Source of the DNA: Leptospira yanagawae serovar Saopaulo str. Sao Paulo = ATCC 700523
Lineage (GTDB): Bacteria > Spirochaetota > Leptospiria > Leptospirales > Leptospiraceae
Direction: 5' to 3'
Length of the DNA stretch: 50,707 nucleotides
Assembly (NCBI RefSeq): GCF_000332475.2
Contig: NZ_AOGX02000005.1
Location: forward strand, 1-50,707
Shown here: positions 44,083-50,707 of the stretch, piece after piece
How the letters are laid out: the number at the start of each line of letters is the position of its first letter
Numbering within the stretch: the stretch's first letter is position 1
Notes under the pieces: model-generated
What the model was told of the DNA's origin: nothing
Databases searched by the model: none
What the model saw: only the letters and a program-made list of their open reading frames with translations
Position numbers and translations under genes: made by a program

Positions 44083-44592
44083 TCAAATTACCACTTTTTC
44101 AATTGAGATTATTTTCTCCAAATTTTTCTTCTTTAATTCAATGAGTAACTTGTCTTTTTTAATAAATTCACTGAAATAGATCTCTCGATTTCTGTTTCTA
44201 TAATAGAATAAATAAGAATCATTTTGAAAATAAGACTTCTGAATTCTCAGCAAATCTTTTTGAAGATAATAAAGATAAAATTCTGATTCGTTTTTAAACT
44301 TCGGAGATTTACATTCTTCACAGAAAAGATCTCCATTCGAGTCTTTACTTACTGAGTGAGATAAATCAAATAGCCAATCTTTTTTATTTTTATCAAAAAT
44401 ATACCAAACTTCTGCAGTATCAAAAGTTACGCTTAATTGAATTCTTTCGTTTACTTTATCAAAGCGATATTTCGTATTTCCCCTTTGTTTATTTAGTTTA
44501 ACCAAAGGATAGTTAAGATTTTCGTTTAGGTATTCTAAATTTGTATCAATAAATTTCTCAGCCCCTAGTATCTGCATCATATTAATATCCAT
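44083..44592 (-). CDS. Hypothetical protein
   Basis: This 169-aa Lys/Tyr-rich protein is not recognised. It has a CxxC pair in DLFCEECKSPKFKN (about residues 88-101), which could bind zinc or a thiol. Aromatic-rich stretches follow (FYLYYLQKDLL, YLFYYRNRNREIYFSEF) and a basic helical end. No TM segment or signal peptide is present. The ATG at 44592 has a weak upstream region; ATGs at 44580 and 44577 are alternatives. It is convergent with the gene at 43628-44038. Confidence 0.55.
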   Translation of the reverse strand: MDINMMQILGAEKFIDTNLEYLNENLNYPLVKLNKQRGNTKYRFDKVNERIQLSVTFDTAEVWYIFDKNKKDWLFDLSHSVSKDSNGDLFCEECKSPKFKNESEFYLYYLQKDLLRIQKSYFQNDSYLFYYRNRNREIYFSEFIKKDKLLIELKKKNLEKIISIEKVVI

Positions 44593-44744
44593 TCAAGAGC
44601 CATAAGTTTATTTAGCAAATCGGTGAGGAACTTGGAAGATTAATCGCTTGCCTTTGCAAAATATTTCTTCCAAACTTAATCATTTTCTAAATGAAGTAAG
44701 TTTCGTAGATCTGAATTTTGGATTACCTTTTCTAACCAAAGAAC

Positions 44745-45056
44745 TTATTTCGTAAGCCCGCTCGAAATCATCTCCAATCTCAATTTGTCTGCCAGCTCGT
44801 AACCGATGAGCAACTTCCTTTGCAAATAAGATGTAGTCAATGAATCTTTGTCCTTACAAAGTTCAGTGGCACGAGCAACTAAATCATCGGTTATAGTAAA
44901 TTGTCCAGGTCGAAGTTTGATTGCATGTCCTTCGTTTACTTCCAAAAAAATTTCATCATAGATTGCAGATTCAGATTCTCTACATAATCTTTGCCCCAAC
45001 GACAAGGAAGCAGGAAAGACAAAGTCTTCGGGTTTAAGATATAAAATGGTTTTCAT
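44745..45056 (-). CDS. Small protein with an FtsK-gamma-like winged-helix domain
   Basis: The C-terminal half of this 103-aa protein (TITDDLVARATELCKDKDSLTTSYLQRKLLIGYELADKLRLEMISSGL) has the pattern of the FtsK gamma domain, notably TSxLQRxLxIGYxxAxxLxxxM. That winged helix normally reads KOPS/SRS sequences at the end of FtsK and activates XerD. Here it stands alone, without motor or membrane parts. The N-terminal half (about 1-50) is unrecognised. The start is well supported by CAGGAGT about seven bases before the ATG. A DNA-binding or recombination-accessory role is inferred from the domain pattern. Confidence 0.6.
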   Translation of the reverse strand: MKTILYLKPEDFVFPASLSLGQRLCRESESAIYDEIFLEVNEGHAIKLRPGQFTITDDLVARATELCKDKDSLTTSYLQRKLLIGYELADKLRLEMISSGLTK

Positions 45057-45154
45057 TTAAATGACTCCTGATAATTAAAAATTCATTCACAGTATATTTC
45101 ATTATTTTGAGGATTATACTCACTAGGTATGACAAATTAGAATAAACTTTATGT

Positions 45155-46363
45155 TTATAATTCCTTTAGGTTTGAGAATCCTATTTTACGTGGCTTTAGA
45201 ATGGCTATGACGATACTTAAAAAGGAAAACAAACCAGAAACTATGCAGAACAAAATAAGGCTTACAGAGTAGATTAAATACGTAGATTTAATTTCAGTGA
45301 ATGATTCTCCTCGAAATATAAATCCGATCATGATACTGCCGATGAGAATTAAAATAGAAAGTAGTAAACAAAACCGAAATTGCTTGATAACACTGTTCAA
45401 AGTACTATCTAGTTCAGCCATAAAATGAAGATCTTCTGATAACTTCTTTTGATTGAATTTAGCTTCTTTTTCAGTAAAGTTACCCATATTGATTGCCGAA
45501 TCAATAAACATTCGATCCGCTGGCTCTCTAAATACACTATGCTCTGTAGCAAAACTTGTAATCTGATAAACATAAGTTGAAAGCGTATATCCAATTACTG
45601 TCAAAAATACGAGGGAAATTATACCGTAGATTGGATGGAGAGTTGAGTTCTCCAGAGTTAGTAAAAGATTGAAAATAAAATTAAAGAAGCTTGAGTCGAT
45701 AAAAAAGCCTTTAGAAATAACCGATCTCGTTATTGAAAAGGTAATGAGTAGACGGAAAATAGAAATCATAAAAATTAATTTAGGAAATGATTTAAAATAA
45801 ATCCGTTCCCTTACAAAGCAAATCCTACTTAAAATGAATAGTTCCAAGGAAATGTAAAAATAAATGAATAGATCAATTAAAACTCCTTTCGTAGGTTCTA
45901 TAAGTAAGTATAAAAAACAAATCAATATGGTTACTTTAGAGAATTCCTGGAAGAAGGTTATCTTTCTCCCAATTAACTTCTCTCTGTAATAATTTAAAAC
46001 CCAATGATATATTGATGTGACAAGTGCAAGGAATAAAATCCCCAGATAAAATTCCGTCGAATCTATGATTTCAAAAGAAATCAGTAATGAGAAAATCGCT
46101 ATAAAAATAAATCCGAAAGAACGAAAATGCAATCTATATTGAATTAGATAGTTCAGAATGTCTATAATCTTAAATTCTGTTTCGTTCTGAGGTTGGTTTT
46201 GTTTTTCAATTGATATTTCTCTCGGATTCTTGCTTTCGAGATATGAATTTATAAAGCTTCTAGTATATTCGCTTGTTATATAATCAGAGGAGAAGAAAAA
46301 AACTAGATAAACAAAAGGAATTGTGAGAAGGAGAGCTTCAATTGTATCTGGAGTTAGGTTCAT
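45155..46363 (-). CDS. Polytopic membrane protein, unknown
   Basis: The 402-aa product has about nine to ten hydrophobic helices (for example IPFVYLVFFFSSDYI, FGFIFIAIFSLLISF, LGILFLALVTSIYHWVL, ILICFLYLLIEP, and a last pair LLSILILIGSIMIGFIF and LILFCIVSGLFSFLSIVIAIL). Short charged loops separate them, with a longer soluble segment between helices (FREPADRMFIDSAINMGNFTEKEAKFNQKKL, about 285-315). No transporter signature is recognised. TTTTGTCCTACC lies about 30 bp upstream on this strand and recurs near two other genes. Function cannot be assigned. Confidence 0.65.
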   Translation of the reverse strand: MNLTPDTIEALLLTIPFVYLVFFFSSDYITSEYTRSFINSYLESKNPREISIEKQNQPQNETEFKIIDILNYLIQYRLHFRSFGFIFIAIFSLLISFEIIDSTEFYLGILFLALVTSIYHWVLNYYREKLIGRKITFFQEFSKVTILICFLYLLIEPTKGVLIDLFIYFYISLELFILSRICFVRERIYFKSFPKLIFMISIFRLLITFSITRSVISKGFFIDSSFFNFIFNLLLTLENSTLHPIYGIISLVFLTVIGYTLSTYVYQITSFATEHSVFREPADRMFIDSAINMGNFTEKEAKFNQKKLSEDLHFMAELDSTLNSVIKQFRFCLLLSILILIGSIMIGFIFRGESFTEIKSTYLIYSVSLILFCIVSGLFSFLSIVIAILKPRKIGFSNLKEL

Positions 46364-46676
46364 ATTTTCATTCTAACAATTGGGTAGGACAAAATAAGTC
46401 CAAGTGGCATTTTTTTTCCTTTTTCGATTAATTCTCATAATTTCTAAAAATTACGCGAATTTCATTGTGATTTTCAGGGCAAAGCTTCTTTTTCAACTGT
46501 CCGTTCCGCAAAGAAGCCATGTTCACTCAGATGCAAAAATATGAATTGAATTGCGTCGTTTTGACTTTCCTTAAGGGAATTTGAGAATTGGGAATGGCAT
46601 AAGTTCATTAGCAGAATGAATCTAGTAGCATTACTTGTGGGTTAACATTATTAAAGATTTAACCTTAGAAATTCGA
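46364..46676. other. Intergenic with two hairpins
   Basis: GCTTCTTT (46484-46491) and AAAGAAGC (46510-46517) form a perfect 8-bp stem. GGTTAA (46640-46645) and TTAACC (46659-46664) form a 6-bp stem just past the stop of the gene at 46677, where a terminator would be expected. No gene is seen. Confidence 0.45.
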
Positions 46677-47507
46677 TTAAAACATACTTCGATAATTAAA
46701 ATCATACAAGGATCTATCTGAAAACGGGGTTTCTTTGATTCTTCGCGTCGGTTTCACAATTGTAACCTTAGGTGCTTTAAAGCTAGCGATACCTGATAAA
46801 GAATATTTGTTTTTATAAAATTCGAGATTTTTTTCGTGCATGGTTTTGATTTCATTTTCGCTTATATGGTTTAGCTGATTGAGTGAGAAATTCAAACATG
46901 AAACATCGAGGTCTATACCATCGAATTTTGCATTATTTGTTTCTAGGTTTGAGTAATATCTAGTTCCGTATCCCAGAAAATTCTTGATACTTTTATTATA
47001 AGTTTTATAATGCATTTTACCTTCAAATCCATAAAGTAATTTCTTCACTTGTCTATTGAATTCCTCCTCAAGTTTAGGTATTAAAAACGGTGGTAAACAG
47101 AATATGTAGTGATAATGATCGAAACAAGATTCTTCTATACCGATTCCGTAAGTTCCAATTTTCATAAAATCTAAGTAATTATGTTTATCGAGCTTACCAA
47201 AAAAGTGGTTATGGATACGATTAAAGGTCTTCTTTAAGATTTGTGTAAGTATCTTTCTGTCAGGATATTCAGTTATGTAGCAATAACCTAATGTTTTATC
47301 TACATTGAATGTAATCAGGTATGGTTGGTAAATATCACTGTATTCCTCAATTATTGAATCTATATCCTTGATGAATTGAGTAGTATTTTCTCTTTTGCTA
47401 TAATCATTACGTTGTTTTTCAAAGTATTGGTTATTGCATGAGTGTTTTTTAGATAATGAAAATTCTTTATTCATATGTTTGGTTCTCAGATATTTAGTTG
47501 AATGCAT
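46677..47507 (-). CDS. HUH-superfamily endonuclease candidate (Rep/relaxase/transposase-like)
   Basis: The 276-aa protein shows the three motifs expected of rolling-circle-type HUH nucleases, in the right order. Motif I-like YLITFNVD is at about residues 63-70; DHYHYIFCLP with HxH at 131/133 (metal ligands) is motif II; GYGTRYYSN with candidate catalytic tyrosines at about 184-185 is motif III. Such enzymes nick single-stranded DNA to start plasmid replication, transfer or transposition. The ATG at 47507 is chosen over TTG 47519 because GGGAG lies five bases before it. The family call is from motifs only; a general hypothetical is the alternative. Confidence 0.5.
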   Translation of the reverse strand: MHSTKYLRTKHMNKEFSLSKKHSCNNQYFEKQRNDYSKRENTTQFIKDIDSIIEEYSDIYQPYLITFNVDKTLGYCYITEYPDRKILTQILKKTFNRIHNHFFGKLDKHNYLDFMKIGTYGIGIEESCFDHYHYIFCLPPFLIPKLEEEFNRQVKKLLYGFEGKMHYKTYNKSIKNFLGYGTRYYSNLETNNAKFDGIDLDVSCLNFSLNQLNHISENEIKTMHEKNLEFYKNKYSLSGIASFKAPKVTIVKPTRRIKETPFSDRSLYDFNYRSMF

Positions 47508-48011
47508 AACTTCTCCCAAGCCACCTATGAGGTTTCAGAAAAAATTATTTCTAGAGCTAAAAAATTGAAAACCGAAGCAAATCGCGTTTTGTATTCTAGC
47601 TCATCTTCACGTTCTATTAGTTAAGAAGTTGAATTTTCGGACTTTTTTGATTTGTCAAAAACTTAGTATATGTACTAGGTTTTCATAGATTTTCTGATTT
47701 TTTTTTCTAATATTTAAAATTTTTTCGCCAATCGAAGACAACTCTGGGGTATTTCAGCTCTTTTTTTACCTAGATAACTATGCTCATGATTAATCTTGCG
47801 TATTATATCATTTAATGAATTACAATGGAACAATAGAAATTCAGAAAATTATTATTTCGAATTGTCTTTTCAAAACGTTTTTATTTGGAACTGGCAACGC
47901 CTATTTAGTTAATTATTAATGGACTTCGGGTTATTTGGATTCCGAAAAATGTAGGAATTCGGAAGCAAAATGGCGTGAAGACTGTCTCCCCGTCTCAAAT
48001 ATTGTTCAAAT
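47508..48011. other. AT-rich intergenic, no gene seen
   Basis: This 504-bp gap lies between divergently transcribed genes. It includes a small dyad TAGTA-TATG-TACTA (47664-47677) and long T-rich runs near 47690-47720. The frame at 47909-48202 on the minus strand is a shadow of the HTH gene. It should contain promoters for both flanking genes, but none stands out. Confidence 0.4.
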
Positions 48012-48242
48012 ATGCCTATTGCTACAAATAAAAAGGAGTTAATAGAGCAAATTCGATTCAGAATTGAAGAACTGGGTCTCTCAGTGAGAAAAGTCTCTAA
48101 TGAAACAGGGAAATCAAAAACTCTTGTCCAAAATCTTCTCAAAAAGAACCCACCTAATGTAAGCCTTGAAATACTTTTAGAAATTGCGATTAGATACAAC
48201 ATCTCTTTTAAGCTAGAATTTATTGCAAAAAATAAGAGTTGA
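48012..48242 (+). CDS. Small HTH (XRE-like) DNA-binding protein
   Basis: The 76-aa protein is a single helix-turn-helix domain. LIEQIRFRIEELGLSVRKVSNETGKSKTLVQNLLKKNPPNVSLEILLEIAIRYNISFKLEF has the five-helix spacing of XRE/Cro regulators. It could be a repressor or an orphan antitoxin. It lies 50 bp upstream of the recombinase gene, and its stop codon overlaps that gene's promoter, whose dyad it may bind. No clear RBS precedes the ATG. Family is clear, and function is inferred from position. Confidence 0.7.
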   Translation: MPIATNKKELIEQIRFRIEELGLSVRKVSNETGKSKTLVQNLLKKNPPNVSLEILLEIAIRYNISFKLEFIAKNKS

Positions 48243-48266
48243 CTCTATGTTATGTGTACATATAAT
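48239..48266 (+). promoter_or_regulatory. Promoter of the tyrosine recombinase gene
   Basis: TTGACT (48239-48244) and a perfect TATAAT (48261-48266) are 16 bp apart. A strong RBS (GGAGGT, 48279-48284) and ATG 48293 follow. This is the best sigma-70-type promoter seen in the window. Confidence 0.7.
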
Positions 48267-48278
48267 TGTACGTATAAC
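48249..48278. promoter_or_regulatory. 30-bp dyad overlapping the recombinase promoter
   Basis: GTTAT-nn-GTACA-nn-TA-nn-TGTAC-nn-ATAAC spans 48249-48278 with 22 of 30 positions symmetric, and it covers the -10 element. It is a likely operator for the HTH protein encoded just upstream or for the recombinase itself. A recombination core site is an alternative reading. Confidence 0.55.
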
Positions 48279-48292
48279 GGAGGTGATACGCA

Positions 48293-48949
48293 ATGAATTC
48301 ATCAAATGTTATTAAGATTTCAGACTATAAGAGAACTGGATCAAAGAAACCTCCTAGAAGACCCAGAGAAGAAGGGGTAATGCTCTCAAAAGGGTTAAGC
48401 TACGCTACCATGAAGGATTTAGCGAATGAATTTAAGAATCCTAAAACAGAAATTGATTATAGGAATCGTGCCATTTTCGGAATAATGTCAACTACGGGTC
48501 TGCGGGCTAGGGAAGTGGTGGGGCTAAAATTTTCTTCTGTATTCAACTCACCTGAAGAATTTAAATTAGCTAAATATCGTAAGAAAGGCGGGGGATGGGG
48601 AATAGTCGTCTTGAATCCTGAAGCCATGAACTTCGTTGCAGAATACCATAGCTACATTGGGATAAGATCAGATTATTTTTTTCTATCTCTCCCAGAGAAA
48701 AACAGAAAGTCTAGGCATCCTATCACAACGAGAACACTCCAAAACATAGTTAAGTCATGGAATAAGGTAACAGTGTCAGGAAGGACAATACATCCACATA
48801 GCATTCGTCATGCAGTGGCTCAAAGAGTGATGGATATGTATGGTTCCATTGCAACTCAGAAACTCTTGGCTCATGCAAGTCCGATAACAACGGCAAATTA
48901 TTACACAAAGCCTTACTTTAATGCGACCGATCTTCTTGTATGGAATTAG
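48293..48949 (+). CDS. Tyrosine recombinase/integrase, catalytic domain only
   Basis: The 218-aa protein contains the full active-site set of tyrosine recombinases: R71 in TTGLRAREV, a Lys in the beta-hairpin (RKKGGGWG, about 96-103), H169/R172 in HPHSIRHAVA, H194 in KLLAHAS, and the nucleophile Y203 in TTANYYTKPY. The usual N-terminal SAM-like core-binding domain is reduced to about 55 basic residues, so the protein is shorter than XerC/D (about 300). It could resolve plasmid multimers or integrate an element. The start is fixed by GGAGGT and lies behind a strong promoter. The catalytic call is firm; the substrate is unknown. Confidence 0.88.
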   Translation: MNSSNVIKISDYKRTGSKKPPRRPREEGVMLSKGLSYATMKDLANEFKNPKTEIDYRNRAIFGIMSTTGLRAREVVGLKFSSVFNSPEEFKLAKYRKKGGGWGIVVLNPEAMNFVAEYHSYIGIRSDYFFLSLPEKNRKSRHPITTRTLQNIVKSWNKVTVSGRTIHPHSIRHAVAQRVMDMYGSIATQKLLAHASPITTANYYTKPYFNATDLLVWN

Positions 48950-49096
48950 AAGATCCATTTTTCACCAAATCATATCATACCTCAAATTATTTAAATTGAT
49001 CAGACAGTTGCATTATCTTATTTTCCTGTTATAAATTCTTCAATTCCTCAAATAATTAGTAGTATATTGAAAATCAATATTTCAGATAACCCAATA

Positions 49097-49546
49097 TTAT
49101 GAATGATTGGCTAAAGCAATTTTGCCTTTTTCTGTAATCGAAAGCTCTTGAACAGTCTTGTGGGTCACAGTGCATTTACGGTAACGTACAACTTCCACCC
49201 AACCAAATTTGAGCAATTTTCCGCCAACAATTCCAGCAACACTAGATGCTTGAATATTGAGATTGAATGCTAATTCTCTTCTTGTAGTTGGATGTTCTGC
49301 TATTTTAGTTAGAATCAGACCTTCTAATTCGGTAAAATCATCTTCCCATAAGACTGGATTCGACCTTCCAATTCCTTTGCTTTTTGGAGACTTATTTACC
49401 TTTTTATAAATGTTAATTAAGTACATATCATCCAAATCCAAATCATTTTCTTGATTGAATTTGGTTAAAGCAATATTGATTGATCTGTTGAGTCTATTAA
49501 TTAGATTCTCTGGGATTTTCCCTTTTTTATTTTCTCTCCCATTCAT
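49097..49546 (-). CDS. Winged-helix DNA-binding protein
   Basis: In the C-terminal half of this 149-aa protein, TELEGLILTKIAEHPTTRRELAFNLNIQASSVAGIVGGKLLKFGWVEVVR ... LSITEKGKIALA (about residues 72-147) is a MarR-like winged helix. It has the recognition helix, wing and the closing LTxKG pattern. The N-terminal half is basic and probably flexible. It may regulate neighbouring genes or act in element control. It is convergent with the recombinase gene, 147 bp apart. The specific family is not identified. Confidence 0.65.
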   Translation of the reverse strand: MNGRENKKGKIPENLINRLNRSINIALTKFNQENDLDLDDMYLINIYKKVNKSPKSKGIGRSNPVLWEDDFTELEGLILTKIAEHPTTRRELAFNLNIQASSVAGIVGGKLLKFGWVEVVRYRKCTVTHKTVQELSITEKGKIALANHS

Positions 49547-50090
49547 TTTTGAATACCTGGTGCAATTAAATTTTACTTATAACATTCAATATTCGCCATT
49601 TCGATTTGTATGATTGGCTTAAATATTTGCTGTATATCTCGTAATATATAATTAGTAGTAATCAAATATTTGATTTTCAGTTTGAGTTATAATTTCTGAA
49701 TTTTTTGCTCTTTTAAAATTTAAAACTCTTTAAACATCGGATATGGAATTTTTTCCAGAAGATATTAAATAAAATCGAAAAAGAAATTCATATTTTTACT
49801 TTGGTGTCGGAGAAGAAAATACTTTCGTTCTGCGGGTTGACTTCGATACCTGATTATTCATTTAGCAATTTTAAAAATATATTTTTTAATTTAAGAGAAG
49901 TGGTCTCGTATATTGAATACTTTAAAAATGATTATTGTGATTTATGCCGTATTAAAATAAAAAAATCACCTGATAGATCCAAAATTTAGATTTCAATAAA
50001 GGTAAGTTGATGCGGTTTAAGAATGTCTATATTTCAGATTAAATTGTATTTATTTTTCCTCTGCTGAAATGCAATTTTTCCACCCTCCAG
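49547..50090. other. Intergenic before IS copy 2, no convincing gene
   Basis: The 544 bp up to the IS end are very AT-rich. A 62-codon frame at 49801-49989 (TTG start, with CDLCRIKIKKSPDRSK near its end) has no RBS and is doubtful. It may be a fragment. Bases 50081-50090 flank the IS end directly. Confidence 0.4.
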
Positions 50091-50707
50091 TGACCTGCCC
50101 CCATTTTCAGTACCAATGGATAAGTTAGTTTTCTCTAAACATTTCAACCATAAGATCGCTTAAACTCTGAAGGAGTCAAGTAATTCAATGAAGAGTGAAG
50201 ACGCTCGTCGTTGTATTCCTTTTGGAAAATTCGCAAAGCATCGGTTAACTCTCTTTGATTTTTAAAGTAGTGTAGATTCAAACACTCATCTCTAAGTTTA
50301 CCATTGAAACTTTCTATAAATGCATTTTGTGTTGGTTTTCCTTTTTCAATAAAGTGAATTTCTATCCCCTTATCTTCTGCCCATTTCTGGAAGTCTTTGG
50401 ATGTAAATTCTGTTCCATTATCCAAAACAAATGCTCTTGGAAGTCTTTCGAGGGTGTTTAAATATCTGATCAACTTTTCTGACGAAAAAGTAAACTCTGC
50501 CTGAAGTATGGTATTCTCTCTTGTTAAATGATCAATACCTGTTAAAATTCTTTGCTTTCTTCCATCAATCGTCCGTTCGAAAACAAAGTCCATTGACCAA
50601 ACTTCGTTTGAATTCTTAGGCAATGGTAGTTGCTGTGATGATGCATTTCTTTTCTTTCGCTTCGGTTTTGTCCTTATTTTAAGCCCTTCTAAGCAATATA
50701 GTCGATA
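50091..50707 (-). mobile_element. IS3-family insertion sequence, copy 2 (cut by window end)
   Basis: The outer IS end starts at 50091 with TGACCTGCCCCCA, matching the opposite end of copy 1 (1149, TGACCTGCTCCCC when read inward). From 50131 the sequence is the same as 1-579 except at two short places, and it breaks off inside orfB. Orientation is the same as copy 1. Confidence 0.9.
50144..50707 (-). CDS. IS3-family transposase OrfB, intact 3' part
   Basis: The visible part of orfB reads through without a break: KNSNEVWSMDFVFE, LTGIDHLTREN, VLDNGTEFTSKDFQ, NAFIESFNGKLRDECLN and a normal end YNDERLHSSLNYLTPSEFKRSYG. All three DDE regions are present. The start and orfA lie beyond the window end. 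Compared with this copy, the one at 14-819 has lost its proper C-terminus. Being intact here, it is the better reference for the element. Confidence 0.88.
   Translation of the reverse strand, partial: YRLYCLEGLKIRTKPKRKKRNASSQQLPLPKNSNEVWSMDFVFERTIDGRKQRILTGIDHLTRENTILQAEFTFSSEKLIRYLNTLERLPRAFVLDNGTEFTSKDFQKWAEDKGIEIHFIEKGKPTQNAFIESFNGKLRDECLNLHYFKNQRELTDALRIFQKEYNDERLHSSLNYLTPSEFKRSYG

Noticed and set aside
49801..49989. 62-codon frame before IS copy 2
   Set aside because: It has a TTG start, no RBS and no recognisable family. It may be a fragment and was not called.
1..50707. CRISPR arrays, tRNA and rRNA genes, riboswitches
   Set aside because: I looked for regularly spaced repeats, tRNA-like cloverleaf sequence and rRNA-like stretches and saw none. 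No computation was possible.

Overview
The window is AT-rich spirochaete-like DNA, most likely from a saprophytic Leptospira. That assignment is inference from base composition and the mix of gene families; no rRNA, tRNA or other phylogenetic marker is present. It reads as accessory, plasmid-type DNA. It has a ParA/ParB partition pair with two parS-like palindromes, a winged-helix Rep candidate, a primase-like protein, an HUH-type nuclease candidate, a tyrosine recombinase, and IS elements, and it has no housekeeping genes. Its first 579 bp and last 577 bp are the same IS3-family sequence in the same orientation.

Layout. 1-1149: IS3-family element with a damaged orfB. 1273-8134: heavy-metal efflux operon (small Cys-containing exported protein, TolC/CzcC-type outer membrane protein, CzcA-type RND pump, CadA/ZntA-type P-type ATPase), with no CzcB adaptor gene. 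8184-11000: a decay zone with remnants of a mercury-type module (CPF-motif protein, MerT-like protein, MerR C-terminus), an intact YnfA-family gene and a wrecked IS256-family transposase. 11404-12027: lone gene with a HEPN-like motif. 12062-32153: a complete type 6 BREX phage-defence locus on the minus strand, in transcription order brxE-brxA-brxB-brxC-pglX(N)-DUF262-abiEi-abiEii-pglX(C)-pglZ-brxD-brxHI. 32333-33557: broken TPR gene. 33624-36454: Rep candidate, parB, parA and a dyad-rich origin candidate. 36770-40742: hypothetical and immunity-like genes plus a primase-like gene. 41636-47507: mostly unrecognised genes, including an orphan FtsK-gamma-like domain protein, a polytopic membrane protein and an HUH nuclease candidate. 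48012-49546: HTH protein, tyrosine recombinase behind a clear promoter/dyad, and a winged-helix protein. 50091-50707: start of a second copy of the IS3 element.

How the genes work together. BREX proteins combine methylation of host DNA (PglX) with a block on phage replication that involves BrxC, PglZ, BrxD and BrxHI. Here the methyltransferase appears to be encoded in two parts. The 899-aa N-terminal part carries the methyltransferase motifs, and a 524-aa part resembles the C-terminal half of PglX. Between them lie a DUF262/HNH-type protein and an AbiEi/AbiEii toxin-antitoxin pair, so three types of defence gene are interleaved. The second half of the locus seems to have its own promoter followed by two 31-bp inverted repeats, 41 bp centre to centre. 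This split, rearranged BREX-6 island is the most interesting feature of the window. The par/rep genes, recombinase and IS elements account for its mobility, and the metal pumps are a second selectable cargo.
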